A stretch of DNA of 64,000 bases from Amphiduros pacificus (Eukaryota > Annelida > Polychaeta > Phyllodocida > Hesionidae): positions 55,119,879 to 55,183,878 of the forward strand of contig OX439003.1 in assembly GCA_949316495.1 (NCBI GenBank). Reading direction: 5' to 3'. Under the pieces are notes generated by a model, which saw nothing but the letters and a program-made list of their open reading frames with translations, made no database searches and was not told where the DNA came from. The position numbers and the translations under genes are program-made. Shown one piece after another: positions 13,645 through 26,420 of the stretch (positions are counted from its first letter, which is position 1; each line of letters starts with the position of its first letter).

Positions 13645-16600
13645 TTCATTTGGTGACCATGCCACCTGAGGAAGGTGACCCTGATGCCATGCGCAGTACT
13701 CAGCTGGGAGCAGTGTGTGTTGATGCACTGTGACAAATCACATTACTCTACAACAACTACACTGTATTTCCACGTATTGATTTTTTCTGACTCTAACCAG
13801 ACATATTTACTGTCTCCTTAGAAAAAGTAGACAACCACATAACTATTCTTAACCTGCCGCTTTCTTAAAAAAAATATTTTGATCTCAGTGTCCTGATTAC
13901 AGACTCCTGTCTGTACTGATATCATGAAGATAGGCACTGGACCTAGTTTACACTGAGTAGCCATGTGGGGGTAGTTAGTACCTGTATCTTAAATGAATAC
14001 TGATTTCAGCCAAACTCCATAGTATCAAGGCAGAACCATATCAGCGTGGGCCACTGCGTCATCTTATTCCCTGTGAGTGGCTCACTGACAAGATGTCTGC
14101 CTCAATTACTGGACACCAGAGTTCCATTCCTATATGGAGAGTCAGGTTATATCCCCATATAATAATTATCAGGATTTTTGAGAACTATGGGTATCAACTG
14201 AGTGATATTAATCTCTAGCTTATTTCTAACCGGTTCAATCCCACAAACAGTTATGCGGCATTTCCATATGATATTCTAAAAAATAAACATTTGCAGTAAT
14301 GTTTTTCAGGAGAAGGGAATTGGCTCATTGTGGCATGCCTCTTTTTTTAACTCGAGTTATACTACATTGTTGTGGAAAGGTCATTATTGAGGAAAAAATA
14401 TAAATTGAGGCAGATTGATAGAGTAATAGAGGGCACTGAGATACAGTTTAGTTTGCTCTGATCATGACCAGTGCTTCTTATTCAATAAGCAACCACAGTG
14501 AATGCTGAAGGAATGGAACCATGGGCAGTAGATCTTAATGTGGTCTAGCCCTGAGCAGGTTAACATGGTAAGAACATTGGCCCTACTTGAGAACAGATTG
14601 AAAAGAACCAGTCTGCTTATAGAGATAACCTAGAACATGTAAAAGATTCACCTAGCACCCTGCCCCCAGGGGGCTCTGCAGAAATAACAAATGTCTTCTT
14701 CTCAGTTCATTTTTATATTCATCCCCTCAGGTCGTTGCTGTTGGTGTCTCTATATCATGCAAGATAACTTGGACTTATATCAGGCGCAGAACATTTCTTA
14801 TTGAATCAGTGAGATAGAGAAAAATTATTTTGCAAGTTTAATATACAGGATCTATATGTTTTTAAATATTATCTAACACATTCATCCCAATGGAATATTA
14901 TGTATCTTTTTCAAGATATTCAAATATGTATCCTTGAACAATCCTTGGCTATGTTCAGAAGTCAAGACTCAAAATATGTGTTAAAAGCTGGGATTGTGGG
15001 TAATCTGCAGTAGGAGGTATTTATCTCAAGCTTGGCAGCGGAGACAAACACTATTCTGTGAAACATTTTCCATGTCTCGCAGACAGACGGCAAGAAATGT
15101 GCAGAACTCAGCAAAATGCAAAGTCTCCACTTACCATACCTATCATGTGTGTGTAGTAATTGTGGTCTGAAACATTACAAGAGACACGTGCAGTGTGTGT
15201 GAACGCTATGTACGCTACGCTACGCACACATGCCGCGACATGCGCAATATTCAGCTATTTGTAGCATACAAATAAACTCAGGAAAGTTTAACTTCCTCTT
15301 ATACATCAATTCCATTGCACCAGGCTTTCAATGAACATTTTTACACATGAATCCTAATAATTCAATCATTTAAATCCATTTGATTAAATTTCTTGGGAAA
15401 CAATTAAATATCAACATGAATATATTTATCAGGGAGAAATGTAATCTCATCCTGCTGGGAGTGTAACATCAAACCAACCTCATTAACAGTATTATCAAAT
15501 GTGCCAATTTAGTGTATGCCTTGAGCAATGAGCTTGATGAGCAAATTATACTGCAAATGTTCTCATCATATTTGGCTGACAGCACGAAAATATATTCTAA
15601 TTTGTAGAGCTGAGTATAGTTATCTTGTCACATGATTAAATATATAGGGTCACACATATATGTTTACAACATGATGTTTTTTCAGGAAAATTCCTTTAAA
15701 AATTTGTTCTGTGATAATACTAAGTGGCGCAATCATTTAGTAATGGGAGGAGCTGAACAGGCACATGACTACTGACGTGAGAACATGTGATCATACCGCT
15801 CAACTGCCTCTTTACTGATCCAATCATACTTTTAAAATGTATGACTGATATTTTTTTCTGTATTTTTTTTTAGTTCTCAGTGACAGATATGATTCTATGG
15901 TTGGTGCCTTCCTGGTTGCTGATGGAAGTGATGTGCTGGCGAATGTCAGAGTTGAGGCGAACACAACTGACTGACAAATGTGCACCCATCACAGGGCCTC
16001 AAGAATGTGACCCACCTATTCCTGGCCACTTGAAGCTTACCAGCGTAATACCACCCAGCCTCCCTCCCTCCCCACCCCACAGCCCGCTGCTGAACACTGC
16101 TGCATAAAACATGCTCAAAAGATGGACACCTCATTCTGCTAAACTGCCCATTCAATCATATGTACACATAAATATAAAAAATGTATCATTTCCAACAATC
16201 TGTTATAAAGATATAAGCTTTTCCACGAGTGACATCCATTTTCATGCCGTAATATTTGTATGCCGGGTGCTTACCAATTCATCATGATTGTTTTGGCAAA
16301 GAAAATATTTTTCCTGATTTTGACAAATTGTGGCACCAAACCTAGCAGAAGAGGAAGCATGTAAGTATGGAGTAAAATATTGTCTTGAAGATGCCAGAAA
16401 GATTATAAATGTTTACTTTTTCTTATTCTGATGTAAATATTTGTGGATTAAGATGGTAATGAGGTAAACAATTAACACTGCGAGTAATTTAGATGCCTCT
16501 TAAGATGAGGGGTGAGGGCATGTATGTGTGAGGATCATGGGATGCAGGACAAGATTAATCCACAGATGATCCTTTATTACTGCAAGAGATTGCACAAGAC

Positions 16601-16731
16601 GGGCAGAAAATCATCACAAGGGTGGATATGGATCTGACTACAAGTTCTTCTACCACATACAATCTGAGAGGCGGAATTTAGGCCCCCAAATGCCCCAGTC
16701 TCTATCTCAACTTCTTCATCTTCCTGCACCT

Positions 16732-16745
16732 ATTGCCATGGAAAC
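16732..16745. promoter_or_regulatory. RFX/X-box-like palindrome
   Basis: attgccatggaaac fits the RFX X-box pattern GTNRCCNNRGYAAC at most positions. It lies in a locally GC-richer segment (about 16500-16800) of the presumed SBF intron, where an intronic enhancer would be plausible. Motif evidence only. Confidence 0.35.
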
Positions 16746-17845
16746 GAGATGCTGAGATCCAACGGCAAAGGTTTGTAGATGCTGAAGTTGGAACATGAAC
16801 CGCAAACAGAAAGCACTTTTCTATAATTAAAAATGGCCTCTATACTGAAGCTTCCGGAGGCTACTGTCATTGTTTTCATCATTGTTTCACCTCACATTTT
16901 CAACATGACAGGGGTTGCCACATTTATGACTGAGAGGCATATTTTGCAAACTGTGCCACTCGGTCATCCCTGGAGTCTAGTATCAGAAGCAGGTCCATCC
17001 TCAGTTGAGAATGTTGCACCTCCCGAGGAGAGCTCATGTCGGAAAGCTGGCATGTCTCTCTGGCACCCAACACTCAAATCTTCCATACCTCTCTACCTGA
17101 GAGATTTGCAGGGATCTCCATGCCCCTAAAAAGGTCACACTTTGTTGACATAGAAAATCTACTTAGCAAATTAAAAATATTACCAATTTTTACACCAGCC
17201 AAGATACCTTCACAGACATTCTAAGCCTCAACCTAGTGCTGAGTAGGGTCATACTTTTTGTTTAATATAATAAAAATACAGGATTGCTGGAACATAATTT
17301 TATCTTAATTGCAATAAATTTGATAGACTTTTCCTTTCTAACAAACACCTAATGTAAGCTTGAGAGTTTTTCATCAGATGTTTTGATGGTAAAGAATATG
17401 ACACAGATGTGTTTGAAGCAGCCATGTGGAAAGATCCCAAGCTTGGACCTGTGCCCAGAATGCCAACATCTTCACTTCAATGCTATTCCTTTCTGTCACA
17501 TCTTCTACACTACAGATCAGATTACACTTGTTGTGGTATTTTAACAAAGTTCAGCAGTTTACAGCATGATCTACGGATGGAAAAAATGCTCAGTATCAAG
17601 ATTTTCTCCATTTATCACCTAAACTTCTGATTTCCTTTATTTCATTCCTTGAATATCACATATATTTTCAGAAAACAAATTCATGTAGAAACAGGCAGAT
17701 GAACATCTGATAAAGGTTACAGATTTCCAAGCTGAAAACATCACATATCTGCATCTCTGTTTTGAAAATGGTAATCACAGAAAATAATAAATTTCAGAAG
17801 AAATCCCAAAAATAAATTCTTGGTCATGCATTTTGAAACATCATG

Positions 17846-19185
17846 CTGAACCATTGAGTGCTGGTCTCATGCTGGACCATTGAGTGCTGGTCTCATGTTG
17901 GACCACTGAGTGCTGGTCTCATGCTGGACCACTGAGTGCTGGTCTCATGCTGGACCACTGAGTGCTGGTCTCATGCTGGACCACTGAGTGCTGGTCTCAT
18001 GCTGGACCACTGAGTGCTGGTCTCATGTTGGACCACTGAGTGCTGGTCTCATGTAGGACCACTGAGTGCTGGTCTCATGCTGGACCACTGAGTGCTGGTC
18101 TCATGTTGGACCACTGAGTGCTGGACCACTGAGTGCTGGTCTCATGCTGGACCACTGAGTGCTGGTCTCATGTTGGACCACTGAGTGCTGGACCACTGAG
18201 TGCTGGACCACTGAGTGCTGGACCACTGAGTGCTGGACCACTGAGTGCTGGTCTCATGTTGGACCACTGAGTGCTGGTCTCATGTTGGACCACTGAGTGC
18301 TGGACCACTGAGTGCTGGTCTCATGCTGGACCACTGAGTGCTGGTCTCATGTTGGACCACTGAGTGCTGGTCTCATACTGGACCACTGAGTGCTGGACCA
18401 CTGAGTGCTGGTCTCATGCTGGACCACTGAGTGCTGGTCTCATACTGGACCACTGAGTGCTGGTCTCATGCTGGACCACTGAGTGCTGGACCACTGAGTG
18501 CTGGACCACTGAGTGCTGGACCACTGAGTGCTGGACCACTGAGTGCTGGACCACTGAGTGCTGGTCTCATGTTGGACCACTGAGTGCTGGTCTCATACTG
18601 GACCACTGAGTGCTGGTCTCATGCTGGACCACTGAGTGCTGGTCTCATGCTGGACCACTGAGTGCTGGACCACTGAGTGCTGGACCACTGAGTGCTGGAC
18701 CACTGAGTGCTGGACCACTGAGTGCTGGACCACTGAGTGCTGGACCACTGAGTGCTGGACCACTGAGTGCTGGTCTCATGTTGGACCACTGAGTGCTGGT
18801 CTCATACTGGACCACTGAGTGCTGGTCTCATGCTGGACCACTGAGTGCTGGTCTCATGCTGGACCACTGAGTGCTGGACCACTGAGTGCTGGACCACTGA
18901 GTGCTGGACCACTGAGTGCTGGACCACTGAGTGCTGGACCACTGAGTGCTGGACCACTGAGTGCTGGGAAGCTGAGTGCTGGGAAGCTGAGTGCTGGGAA
19001 GCTGAGTGCTGGGAAGCTGAGTGCTGGACCACTGAGTGCTGGTCTCATGCTGCACCACTGAGTGCTGGACCACTGAGTGCTGGACCACTGAGTGCTGGAC
19101 CACTGAGTGCTGGACCACTGAGTGCTGGACCACTGAGTGCTGGACCACTAAGTGCTGGGAAGCTGAGTGCTGGGAAGCTGAGGCA
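17846..19185. repeat. Composite 26-bp/15-bp minisatellite
   Basis: The array mixes two related unit lengths. The 15-bp unit is tggaccactgagtgc. The 26-bp unit is the same 15 bp plus tggtctcatgc. The left part (17846-18120) is pure 26-bp. From 18120 onward, runs of 15-bp units alternate with 26-bp units. Near the right end a variant 15-bp unit, tgggaagctgagtgc, appears as a block of four (about 18966-19025) and again at the terminus. Because 15 is a multiple of three, long frames stay open on both strands (AGPLS-, TECWT- or QHSVV-type repeats). I treat these as artefacts. Confidence 0.95.
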
Positions 19186-19349
19186 GGATAAGATTCACTG
19201 GTAGGATTGGTGCAACTTGACAGCCATCTCGTGGACTACCTGTTTGTGCAGTGAGCAGGGAGAGTGTCCATCATTAGTGCTCAGCACCTGTCCACCATGC
19301 CAGGGTGTCAGCATCAGTCCGAGGAACCCACCACCTCCCTCCAGGCTAC

Positions 19350-19397
19350 AATCACCCCATGACTCACTCCATTAATCACCCCATGACTCACTCCATT
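19350..19397. repeat. 24-bp direct duplication
   Basis: Two adjacent identical copies of a 24-bp segment containing cccatgactcactccatt, in a locally GC-richer stretch just right of the composite minisatellite. Confidence 0.8.
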
Positions 19398-19905
19398 AAT
19401 ACCAGCTGGCAACCATACACAACATTGGCAAATTATCCGTCATCTTATTAATTATCCTTTTTTCCTTAAAACAGATAATATTTAGATTTTTTTCTGATGG
19501 TATGATGAGTTTTATTTTCTGTGCTAAAATGTATTAAAGCCATTGTTTCAAAAATAAATAAAATTGAAGTATAACATATAAAAATGTTTTCATTTCACGA
19601 TATTGCGCCATGAGCAGACATAGTATGAAGTGGCCCAAAAATGTCTATTATTATTACTGACAATTAAAGTCTGAATATTTTTTTTCTCTTTCATATAACA
19701 TTATATTACTAAGATAGCTATCAATGTCTGGGCTGAGTGAAAAAGATGTGTGCCTATTATCACATCTTTGTTTATTTAACACACATACTTTACCACAAAG
19801 CAGGATTGTTATCAGTGGCCAAATAACAGATATAGATATATATAACTAACATACTTTGTTATTTATTCTTCCAAAAAAGTATGTCAGCTTATCTTGTTTT
19901 ACAGT

Positions 19906-20444
19906 CACAGACTGTTCATGCAGCACAGAGGTATGGGGCAGTCAGGGAGGGTGTTTCCTGTTCCTGTTGGTGTCAGTGGTGTCACAGGCTGTTCATGTAG
20001 CACAGAGGTATGGGGCAGTCAGGGAGGGTGTTTCCTGTTCCTGTTGGTGTCAGTGGTGTCACAGACTGTTCATGCAGCACAGAGGTATGGGGCAGTCAGG
20101 GAGGGTGTTTCCTGTTCCTGTTGGTGTCAGTGGTGTCACAGGCTGTTCATGTAGCACAGAGGTATGGGGCAGTCAGGGAGGGTGTTTCCTGTTCCTGTTG
20201 GTGTCAGTGGTGTCACAGACTGTTCATGCAGCACAGAGGTATGGGGCAGTCAGGGAGGGTGTTTCCTGTTCCTGTTGGTGTCAGTGGTGTCACAGACTGT
20301 TCATGCAGCACAGAGGTATGGGGCAGTCAGGGAGGGTGTTTCCTGTTCCTGTTGGTGTCAGTGGTGTCACAGACTGTTCATGCAGCACAGAGGTATGGGG
20401 CAGTCAGGGAGGGTGTTTCCTGTTCCTGTTGGTGTCAGTGGTGT
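19906..20444. repeat. 77-bp tandem repeat, seven copies
   Basis: Exactly seven 77-bp units (539 bp), each starting cacagactgttcatgcag or cacaggctgttcatgtag and ending tgttggtgtcagtggtgt. Copies are nearly identical apart from those two coupled variants, so the expansion is recent. The unit has no stop in the forward frames, giving overlapping open frames up to 234 codons. Since 77 is not a multiple of three these cycle through frames and show no domain. Confidence 0.97.
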
Positions 20445-23400
20445 CACTTGCCAGCCTCACTCTCCACTCACACTATGGTATCCAAACATTTAGCATCACA
20501 CCAACCTTGGGCAACCCTCTCCATTTCTACTGTTCTCCAGAAAAAAGTAGTTCAGGGTGACAATATAAACAGATGCATTACTCAAATATATGGTTGAGAT
20601 TTCATTCCTTCTAGTTGAATTTGATGAGAATGATATAACAATAATATTACTCGGTGAAATCTGGCCTTGGTTGGAACATGATATCCACCAAGGACCTTGA
20701 TATATTTGCTTTGATGATGACTCATAGCTTTACAATTCCACATTGAATTATGAGATTGTTCTATTAGTTCACTGCATAAGTTTGCAAGGGCTCTGTTTGC
20801 ACCTTACCCCCACATCCTGACAGATCCTGCTGACAAACTGTTGCATATTCTACATCATCCCTAAGTATTTCCTCTCAACATGCTCCAGCAGAAATGATAG
20901 AAATTTCCTACCATTCCTATCCAACATAACAACACTGCAAATACCTATTATCCTACAAAACCACAGAAAGTCTGAGCCTGAGCCCGGAGAAAACTGTTAC
21001 CAATTTGGTTATAATGTACTGGGATCAGTGGAAACTGTGTCGGGCCATATCAGTTCTGAGTGGGGAGTCGGTTACATAGGCAACCATCTACCTAGAAAAA
21101 CAATACAGATGACTGCAAACAGAAGATGGGTGGATCATGGTGATGGGCAAGTTGTGTGTCCAGACTGAAGCAATACTGGCTCAGCAACTGGATACACTCA
21201 GACTCCACAAACTTCACACTGGCCCCTTCTCCAGGTGCCAACCCAACACAAATCCTCAACTCTTTGTTTTTTTGCCAATCTTTTCTCTGACTCAAGTCTC
21301 TATTCCTAAATATAACTGCTGCAGAGATCATATCATATCTATTTTGAAACACAAGATCAGCATTTTGCTAATCCACAAAAGATTGAGAATCTCTCAATTT
21401 TTACATATAAACATATACATTCATGAGAAATTCCAACTAAAATCTTAAGAAATTCAAATAAGATTATCTTGGGTAATTCATGTCAAATTATCTTGAATAG
21501 TCGTTTCTGATGTAATTTGCAAAAACCCATTGAAAAAAATTAAACTGATAGATGAGAGTGTGACATATGGAATATTTGGCAAACATAAAGCAAAGCAGAT
21601 GCAATTTGTGTGGAGGTTAGATGGTGGACACAGGGCACACTTAAGCAATCCTTGTGGGTGTCATATCTCATGGCTTGTCCACTTTCTCTAGCTATCCTAC
21701 ATGGCAGGCCAATATGCCTCCCCTTTAGCAAACACACAAGTCAACACTAAGCCTGTATCATGGATATGACCTGCAGTATCAATCTGCTTACTCAAAACAA
21801 TATGCACAAATCAAATTGGATCCTTTTCAGGTGACATAAGTGCACAGTCATGATTGTCACTGAAAATATTACATAACTTGAATGAGTTACTTCAGTGCCC
21901 TTTAATTGTTGGTTTTAATCAAGAAATTTACTTGCCTAATCAACATGAACATTTTCAATTTGTTGGTATTATCATTTTTATGATTAATAATATAATCAGG
22001 GCTACTCAAAATGACATTTTTGAATCAGTAATAATTTAAATTTTCAAAACTTATTTGCCCAATTTAAAATTTCCTATAAAAATCTGATTTCATGTCCTGA
22101 TAACAACAACTATTGAAAGTAATCTGTAAAGAAAGGCAAAAAATAAAGGCAAAGCTGCAAGATAGATGGTTTAAATCTGATTAGTTCTTCAATACAGCAG
22201 ATGCCCATTATTTTATATAACAGATGCCTATTATCTTATATAAGAGATGTATCCATTTCATTATCACATTTACGTTAAAACCTATTTTTCTGGATTGGTA
22301 CTTGCCAATAATAAAAACTGATGTGTTAATTACTCCAGACTATTCATCAAATCTATCAATAAATTAAGCAACACTATAATTATTGTTCAATTATTTGATT
22401 ACCAAATATAATATCAATGCCCTGTTAAAAGTAATACTTAAGTGCTGATTTTAGTGATATGACTTTCAAAGTATTCGCAATAATATGAAGTGTTGTAGAA
22501 TTATGCAACCATTTCACAGCTGACCTGATGTAGTCACTGCTAATTAATAATAGTCTACCTGAGGTAAGTGCTTCATGATTGCTCTACCAGCTCATGGTAG
22601 TGGCACCTAGTCAACATGGTGCCCACAAAGGCTAACCAAACCTGGGTGGCCTAACTGAATTGAAGCTTAACATATTGAACAAATGGAAATATAGGGTGAG
22701 AACTTTATGGAAAATAAATTTCATGTTTTGTTTTGCATTATTGAGCTTACTTCTGTCCAGACAGACTTCTTGCACTCCTGATAATTCCTGATCAATGAAC
22801 ATACAAAGTACTCAATAGTACCCACAGACAATGGATTCATTACTGAATCATGATGATTGGCACAGCCAATAATCACCATGACAACACCACCAAAGAAGCA
22901 TTGCTACAAATAGAAATCCAATGGACATGGTGCATGTACCTTTTTTCTCAATCATTTAGTTTGGTGCATTAAACTTCACATAGAAATGCTTTTTTCCTAC
23001 TCTAGAACAACGTGCTTACCAATAAATCATAAATTATGTGGATATACTTGCTAAACGCAAATAAAATTTGAAAATAATTTAGTATAATTCATGTATTTGA
23101 TCTTATTAGTCATAATAATGTTTTCAAAACTACCGCGCGGTACTCAGATGTGGATCATACTTTACAAAATTTATAAAAGCCATTTTACCCTAGAGGCCTA
23201 ATTCATATATTTTCATTTTGAAATTGCTTGAATTTATGTATGCAAAAATATATAATGTTGTAAATTATATGAAGTAAAGCATAGTAACTTATAAATTGTA
23301 AGATTTCTTATCATTGTGATTTTCTCAGTACTGCTGCTACTGTCATCATGAATGTGACCAAACCCCCTCAGCTTAGACCCAACCCTCAGGATCCTCCCCT

Positions 23401-24866
23401 CATAACTGTGTATAAAACAATCTCAAACAAAATTGCCATAAAGTGAAATAAACAAAACCAAATAAAATGTAAATCATTGCTAAGAGAGTCATCAGCATGA
23501 TCTATGAGGCCCAGTGGTTGGCTTAGTATGCAGAGATTTCATTTATCCTATCACTCAATATGCCTGAGGCATCATTAACCTACCCATATGTTCAATCATA
23601 ATGATTAATTAGAACAGCAAAATAAGACTACCATCATTATTTCCCTTTACACAAAACTAGTTTTAGTTTGATGGCAGTGTTTCATATATAGCTATATAAA
23701 GCAGGTCAGGGTTGTGCATGACACAGTGGTCCAGTTCAGTCATATTAATTGGTGATGATTTCATGTCATGCAACCTGCCGTCTCCATCATGTAGACACCT
23801 TTATTTTTATGATATTTAGTTCAGGCAGGAACAAACTAGCTACACTGAGCATATATAACAGATCAAAAACAGTTAGTATACTTGGTAAAACAAAAAAAAT
23901 TAAATTGCCTTAATATATCAGAACTGATACACTTGACAGAATGCCAATGTTTCTCAGGACATACATGTAAAATCATCCCCAGAAACATAAAGCAGTACTT
24001 AAATTGATGATTCAAATCTGTTCTGATTGAACAGGTGTTTCTGTGCTGATGTGGGTTCCAGAAAATCTGATATCATGGATCAACTGTGTCTGTATTTGTT
24101 CTATTATATGGCACAAGAACACACAAAGTGATATTTTCATGATCACATTATGATGGCAACTGGGTCAACTGGTACATCTGCATGTACACAGCATGAAAAA
24201 AACAGTGCCACACTGTACATGTTTAAAAAGACAAATATATTTTTTCACTTTTTTTCTATTAAATATATATTTGCTCTTATTAAATCTTCAAATAACTTAA
24301 GCCAGTGAACTGAGCCTTTTGTTGATATGGTCTGTATGGATCAGTCTGATGACAGCTGATGACATTGACATGGCAAATTGAAGAGGTTTAGTATCCCAAT
24401 TGTGTAAGCATTCACCTTTTCCCATCTCAATGTTCTACCTCAGATGTTACTCTCCTTGGCAGCTGCAAATTATCACTGTTGGTTTGGCTGTGGAATTCCC
24501 CTGCAGAACCTACCTCTCTCCCTTTCTCACCCTGGGGCCCAACCCACCCAAAATGCCACCTCCAAAAACTTCTTCAATACACAACTTCTTCAACCTTATT
24601 TCACATCCCAACACCTAATGTTAGACATCAAACACTGGTAATAATAGAGCCCATGTGTGCTGTCTGGGCAGGGAGTCTGGATGCGATGGGAGAGGAGCAG
24701 TAAACTGATATCTTCACTGAATTGAGATGCCAAGCCATCTTCCAAGCTTGAACACTCGACCCGGCGAATCTGCTGGGAAGCTGACCTCACGACTGTCACC
24801 ACAAAACCTGCACAAAATACATTAATTAGTGAAGATGGAGAGTTCAAATTTTGGCAAAATACTTAC
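20445..24866. other. Gene-free stretch immediately 3' of SBF exon 1
   Basis: A+T-rich DNA. A short imperfect hairpin lies near 20660-20700 (ggccttggttgga ... tccaccaaggacc), and two similar 26-bp segments lie near 22198-22250. A minus-strand open frame at 24596-24847, preceded by a ttttgtgcag-like acceptor, does not resemble the expected SBF second exon. I do not call it. Confidence 0.5.
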
Positions 24867-24921
24867 GTGCTTTTTCATGGTCATATCCTACCACGACGAA
24901 GTAGTCAGCCAAGCGCGACAT
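24867..24921 (-). CDS. Sbf: First coding exon of an SBF1/SBF2 (MTMR5/MTMR13) orthologue
   Basis: On the minus strand ATG at 24921 opens MSRLADYFVVVGYDHEKA and runs 18 codons plus one base to a strong donor (GCAC|GTAAGT at 24866-24861). Vertebrate SBF1/SBF2 begin with the very similar MARLADYFIVVGYDHEKP, the start of the DENN (uDENN) module. SBF proteins are large catalytically dead myotubularin relatives: DENN, GRAM, pseudophosphatase and PH domains, acting as Rab exchange factors and as partners of active MTMR phosphatases on endosomal membranes. Only this exon is visible. Transcription runs leftward and the next exon is not recognised in the remaining 24.8 kb. The match covers 18 residues at the expected N-terminus with a matching splice context, so family assignment is good, but SBF1 versus SBF2 cannot be decided. 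Confidence 0.85.
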
Positions 24922-24954
24922 TTCCAATTTCACAAATATTTATCCCACTTTCGT

Positions 24955-24978
24955 TTACTTCCAGTACATGGTGGCCAT
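24955..24978 (-). promoter_or_regulatory. Short upstream ORF in the SBF 5' leader
   Basis: An eight-codon frame including stop (MATMYWK) starts 57 bases upstream of the SBF ATG and ends 33 bases before it. Its start is in good context (CAAAATGG), with a second in-frame ATG in ACCATG context. If transcription starts upstream of 24978 it could dampen SBF translation. The transcription start is unknown. Confidence 0.4.
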
Positions 24979-25080
24979 TTTGACTCAAAACAATTCGTCT
25001 GCGCAGCCTGTTGCGCAGATGCCTATTTTTGGCGCAAGTGGCGCCCCCTCGCAACAACTACCCAAGAAGGGGGAGAATCC
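24979..25080 (-). promoter_or_regulatory. Probable SBF promoter region
   Basis: A GC- and CpG-rich pocket in A+T-rich surroundings directly upstream of SBF exon 1. It carries two tgcgcag boxes (25000 and 25012, NRF1-like half sites), tttttggcgc (25026-25035, E2F-like) followed by a second ggcgcc, and a YY1-like AAAATGGCC at the leader. No TATA box is evident. The composition suits a CpG-type housekeeping promoter. The motif assignments are by eye. Confidence 0.5.
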
Positions 25081-25923
25081 TCAGAGCTGTGCCAAGGCAT
25101 ATGGAGCAAGTATTTTAATGATAAAGTATTTAGGATGAAAATGTCATAAGATAATGATTAGTGACTCAGATAATGATAATTATGAACAACAATTTTACTG
25201 TGGTAATATTGTAATATTAGTTTATGACTTTTTGGTGTGAGCCTTTTTGGAATGACACAGGAGCATGTGTGAGTGAGCTTCACAGAGTCCTGAGCTTCCC
25301 TCATGGTAGGGGCCCTAGGCCTCGGACCACTATTACAATGTCCCATTGAAAACCATAGTAAATGCCTCACCTTCAAAAATTCATAGAAAATATTCGTATC
25401 GACCTAGGGTATTTTGTAAAATACTTATCAGATGGCAAAAATATTTATCTTTCTAAAAGCAGAGTATGAAGTTAGGTTGACCATTGAAATTTTTTGCTAG
25501 GATCTGTTAAAGCGCCACCTACCTTGAAAACAAAGAACAGAACATGGCAATATAGAAATGAGCCCCTGATAGCAAAGATCAATATATAGTCCCTTCAATT
25601 ATTCTCATTATTTTTCGAATAACTTTGACAAAACAAGCCATTATTGTGCTATTAAATATCACTATTCATTTTATGTCTAATGTGATCTGCATCTCGTTAT
25701 TATCATGTATAATAAGGGGGAGTAGGAAATTATCAAGCACTACTTTCGTATGCCCTGGTCCCACATATCAAATAGTAGACTCAGGTCCTAGCAGCATGAT
25801 GATGGTTAGCTTGATACCATTTGACAACTTTGTCCCACGAGATACTGTTATAAATATTAGAATATGTGGTGTTGACAATAAGAGTAAAAATAGTTATATC
25901 CAGATTCTTTAGTCATATTTAAA

Positions 25924-25957
25924 GGTTGGTACCGGGGGGGGGGGGGGTTGGTACCTG
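25924..25957. repeat. Poly-G tract between ttggtacc copies
   Basis: About fourteen consecutive G, flanked on both sides by ttggtacc in direct orientation. Another aaggttggtacc copy occurs at about 28045. Homopolymer length may be inexact in the assembly. Confidence 0.7.
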
Positions 25958-26420
25958 ACCCAATGACCCAGTTTTTATAAAGAAAATAACAATATGGTAT
26001 TTTGTGTGCCTTGTGCATAACAAACCCTTCAAATATTTAAATCCCTGGGTTTGACCTGTTTTCAACAAAATTCAAATTGGCCACCAATTTTTATAAATGG
26101 GTGGTTCCTTTTTTGACATTCATTGCCAATAGGTATGATCATGGGTAGTCATTTCCTGTGGGTTGCAAATCCTTTTTTCAGTGAAAAATTTATGCCACTG
26201 TAGAGTTTTTTTTTCTTGGCCCCATAGAAAGTAGTGCACAATGACCTTAAGTTTGTTTACAAATGGAAATTAATACCCTGTAATGATAGTGTGTTTACAG
26301 GAAATTAGCAATGAGGTCACACTTTATTTACAAACTGAAAAGACACAGTATTTTGTTCAGTGGTGACATCTTGTGGGGAAAAATACCAGAATAAATTTCA
26401 ATAACTTCACCCATATGAAA

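Larger units (their letters stand above)
13417..17845. other. Gene-free stretch between two minisatellites
   Basis: A+T-rich sequence with short chance open frames only. It contains two RFX-like X-box sequences (listed separately) and a small CpG-bearing pocket near 15185-15250 with tacgctacgctacgc and an E-box cacgtg. I see no exon here. Confidence 0.5.

Noticed and set aside
18610-19204. Several repeat frames on both strands (up to 119 codons)
   Set aside because: Explained by a 15-bp unit lacking stops; simultaneous openness on both strands argues against coding.
19856-20597. Cys-containing frames of 195-234 codons
   Set aside because: Arise from seven copies of a 77-bp unit; each frame encodes the same three phase-shifted peptides in rotation.
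24596-24847. Possible second SBF exon on the minus strand
   Set aside because: An acceptor-like sequence exists, but the peptide (FVVTVVRSASQQIRRVECSS...) does not resemble the conserved continuation of SBF.
24829-25149. 106-codon plus-strand frame over the SBF start
   Set aside because: Antisense shadow of the SBF exon and promoter; no domain.
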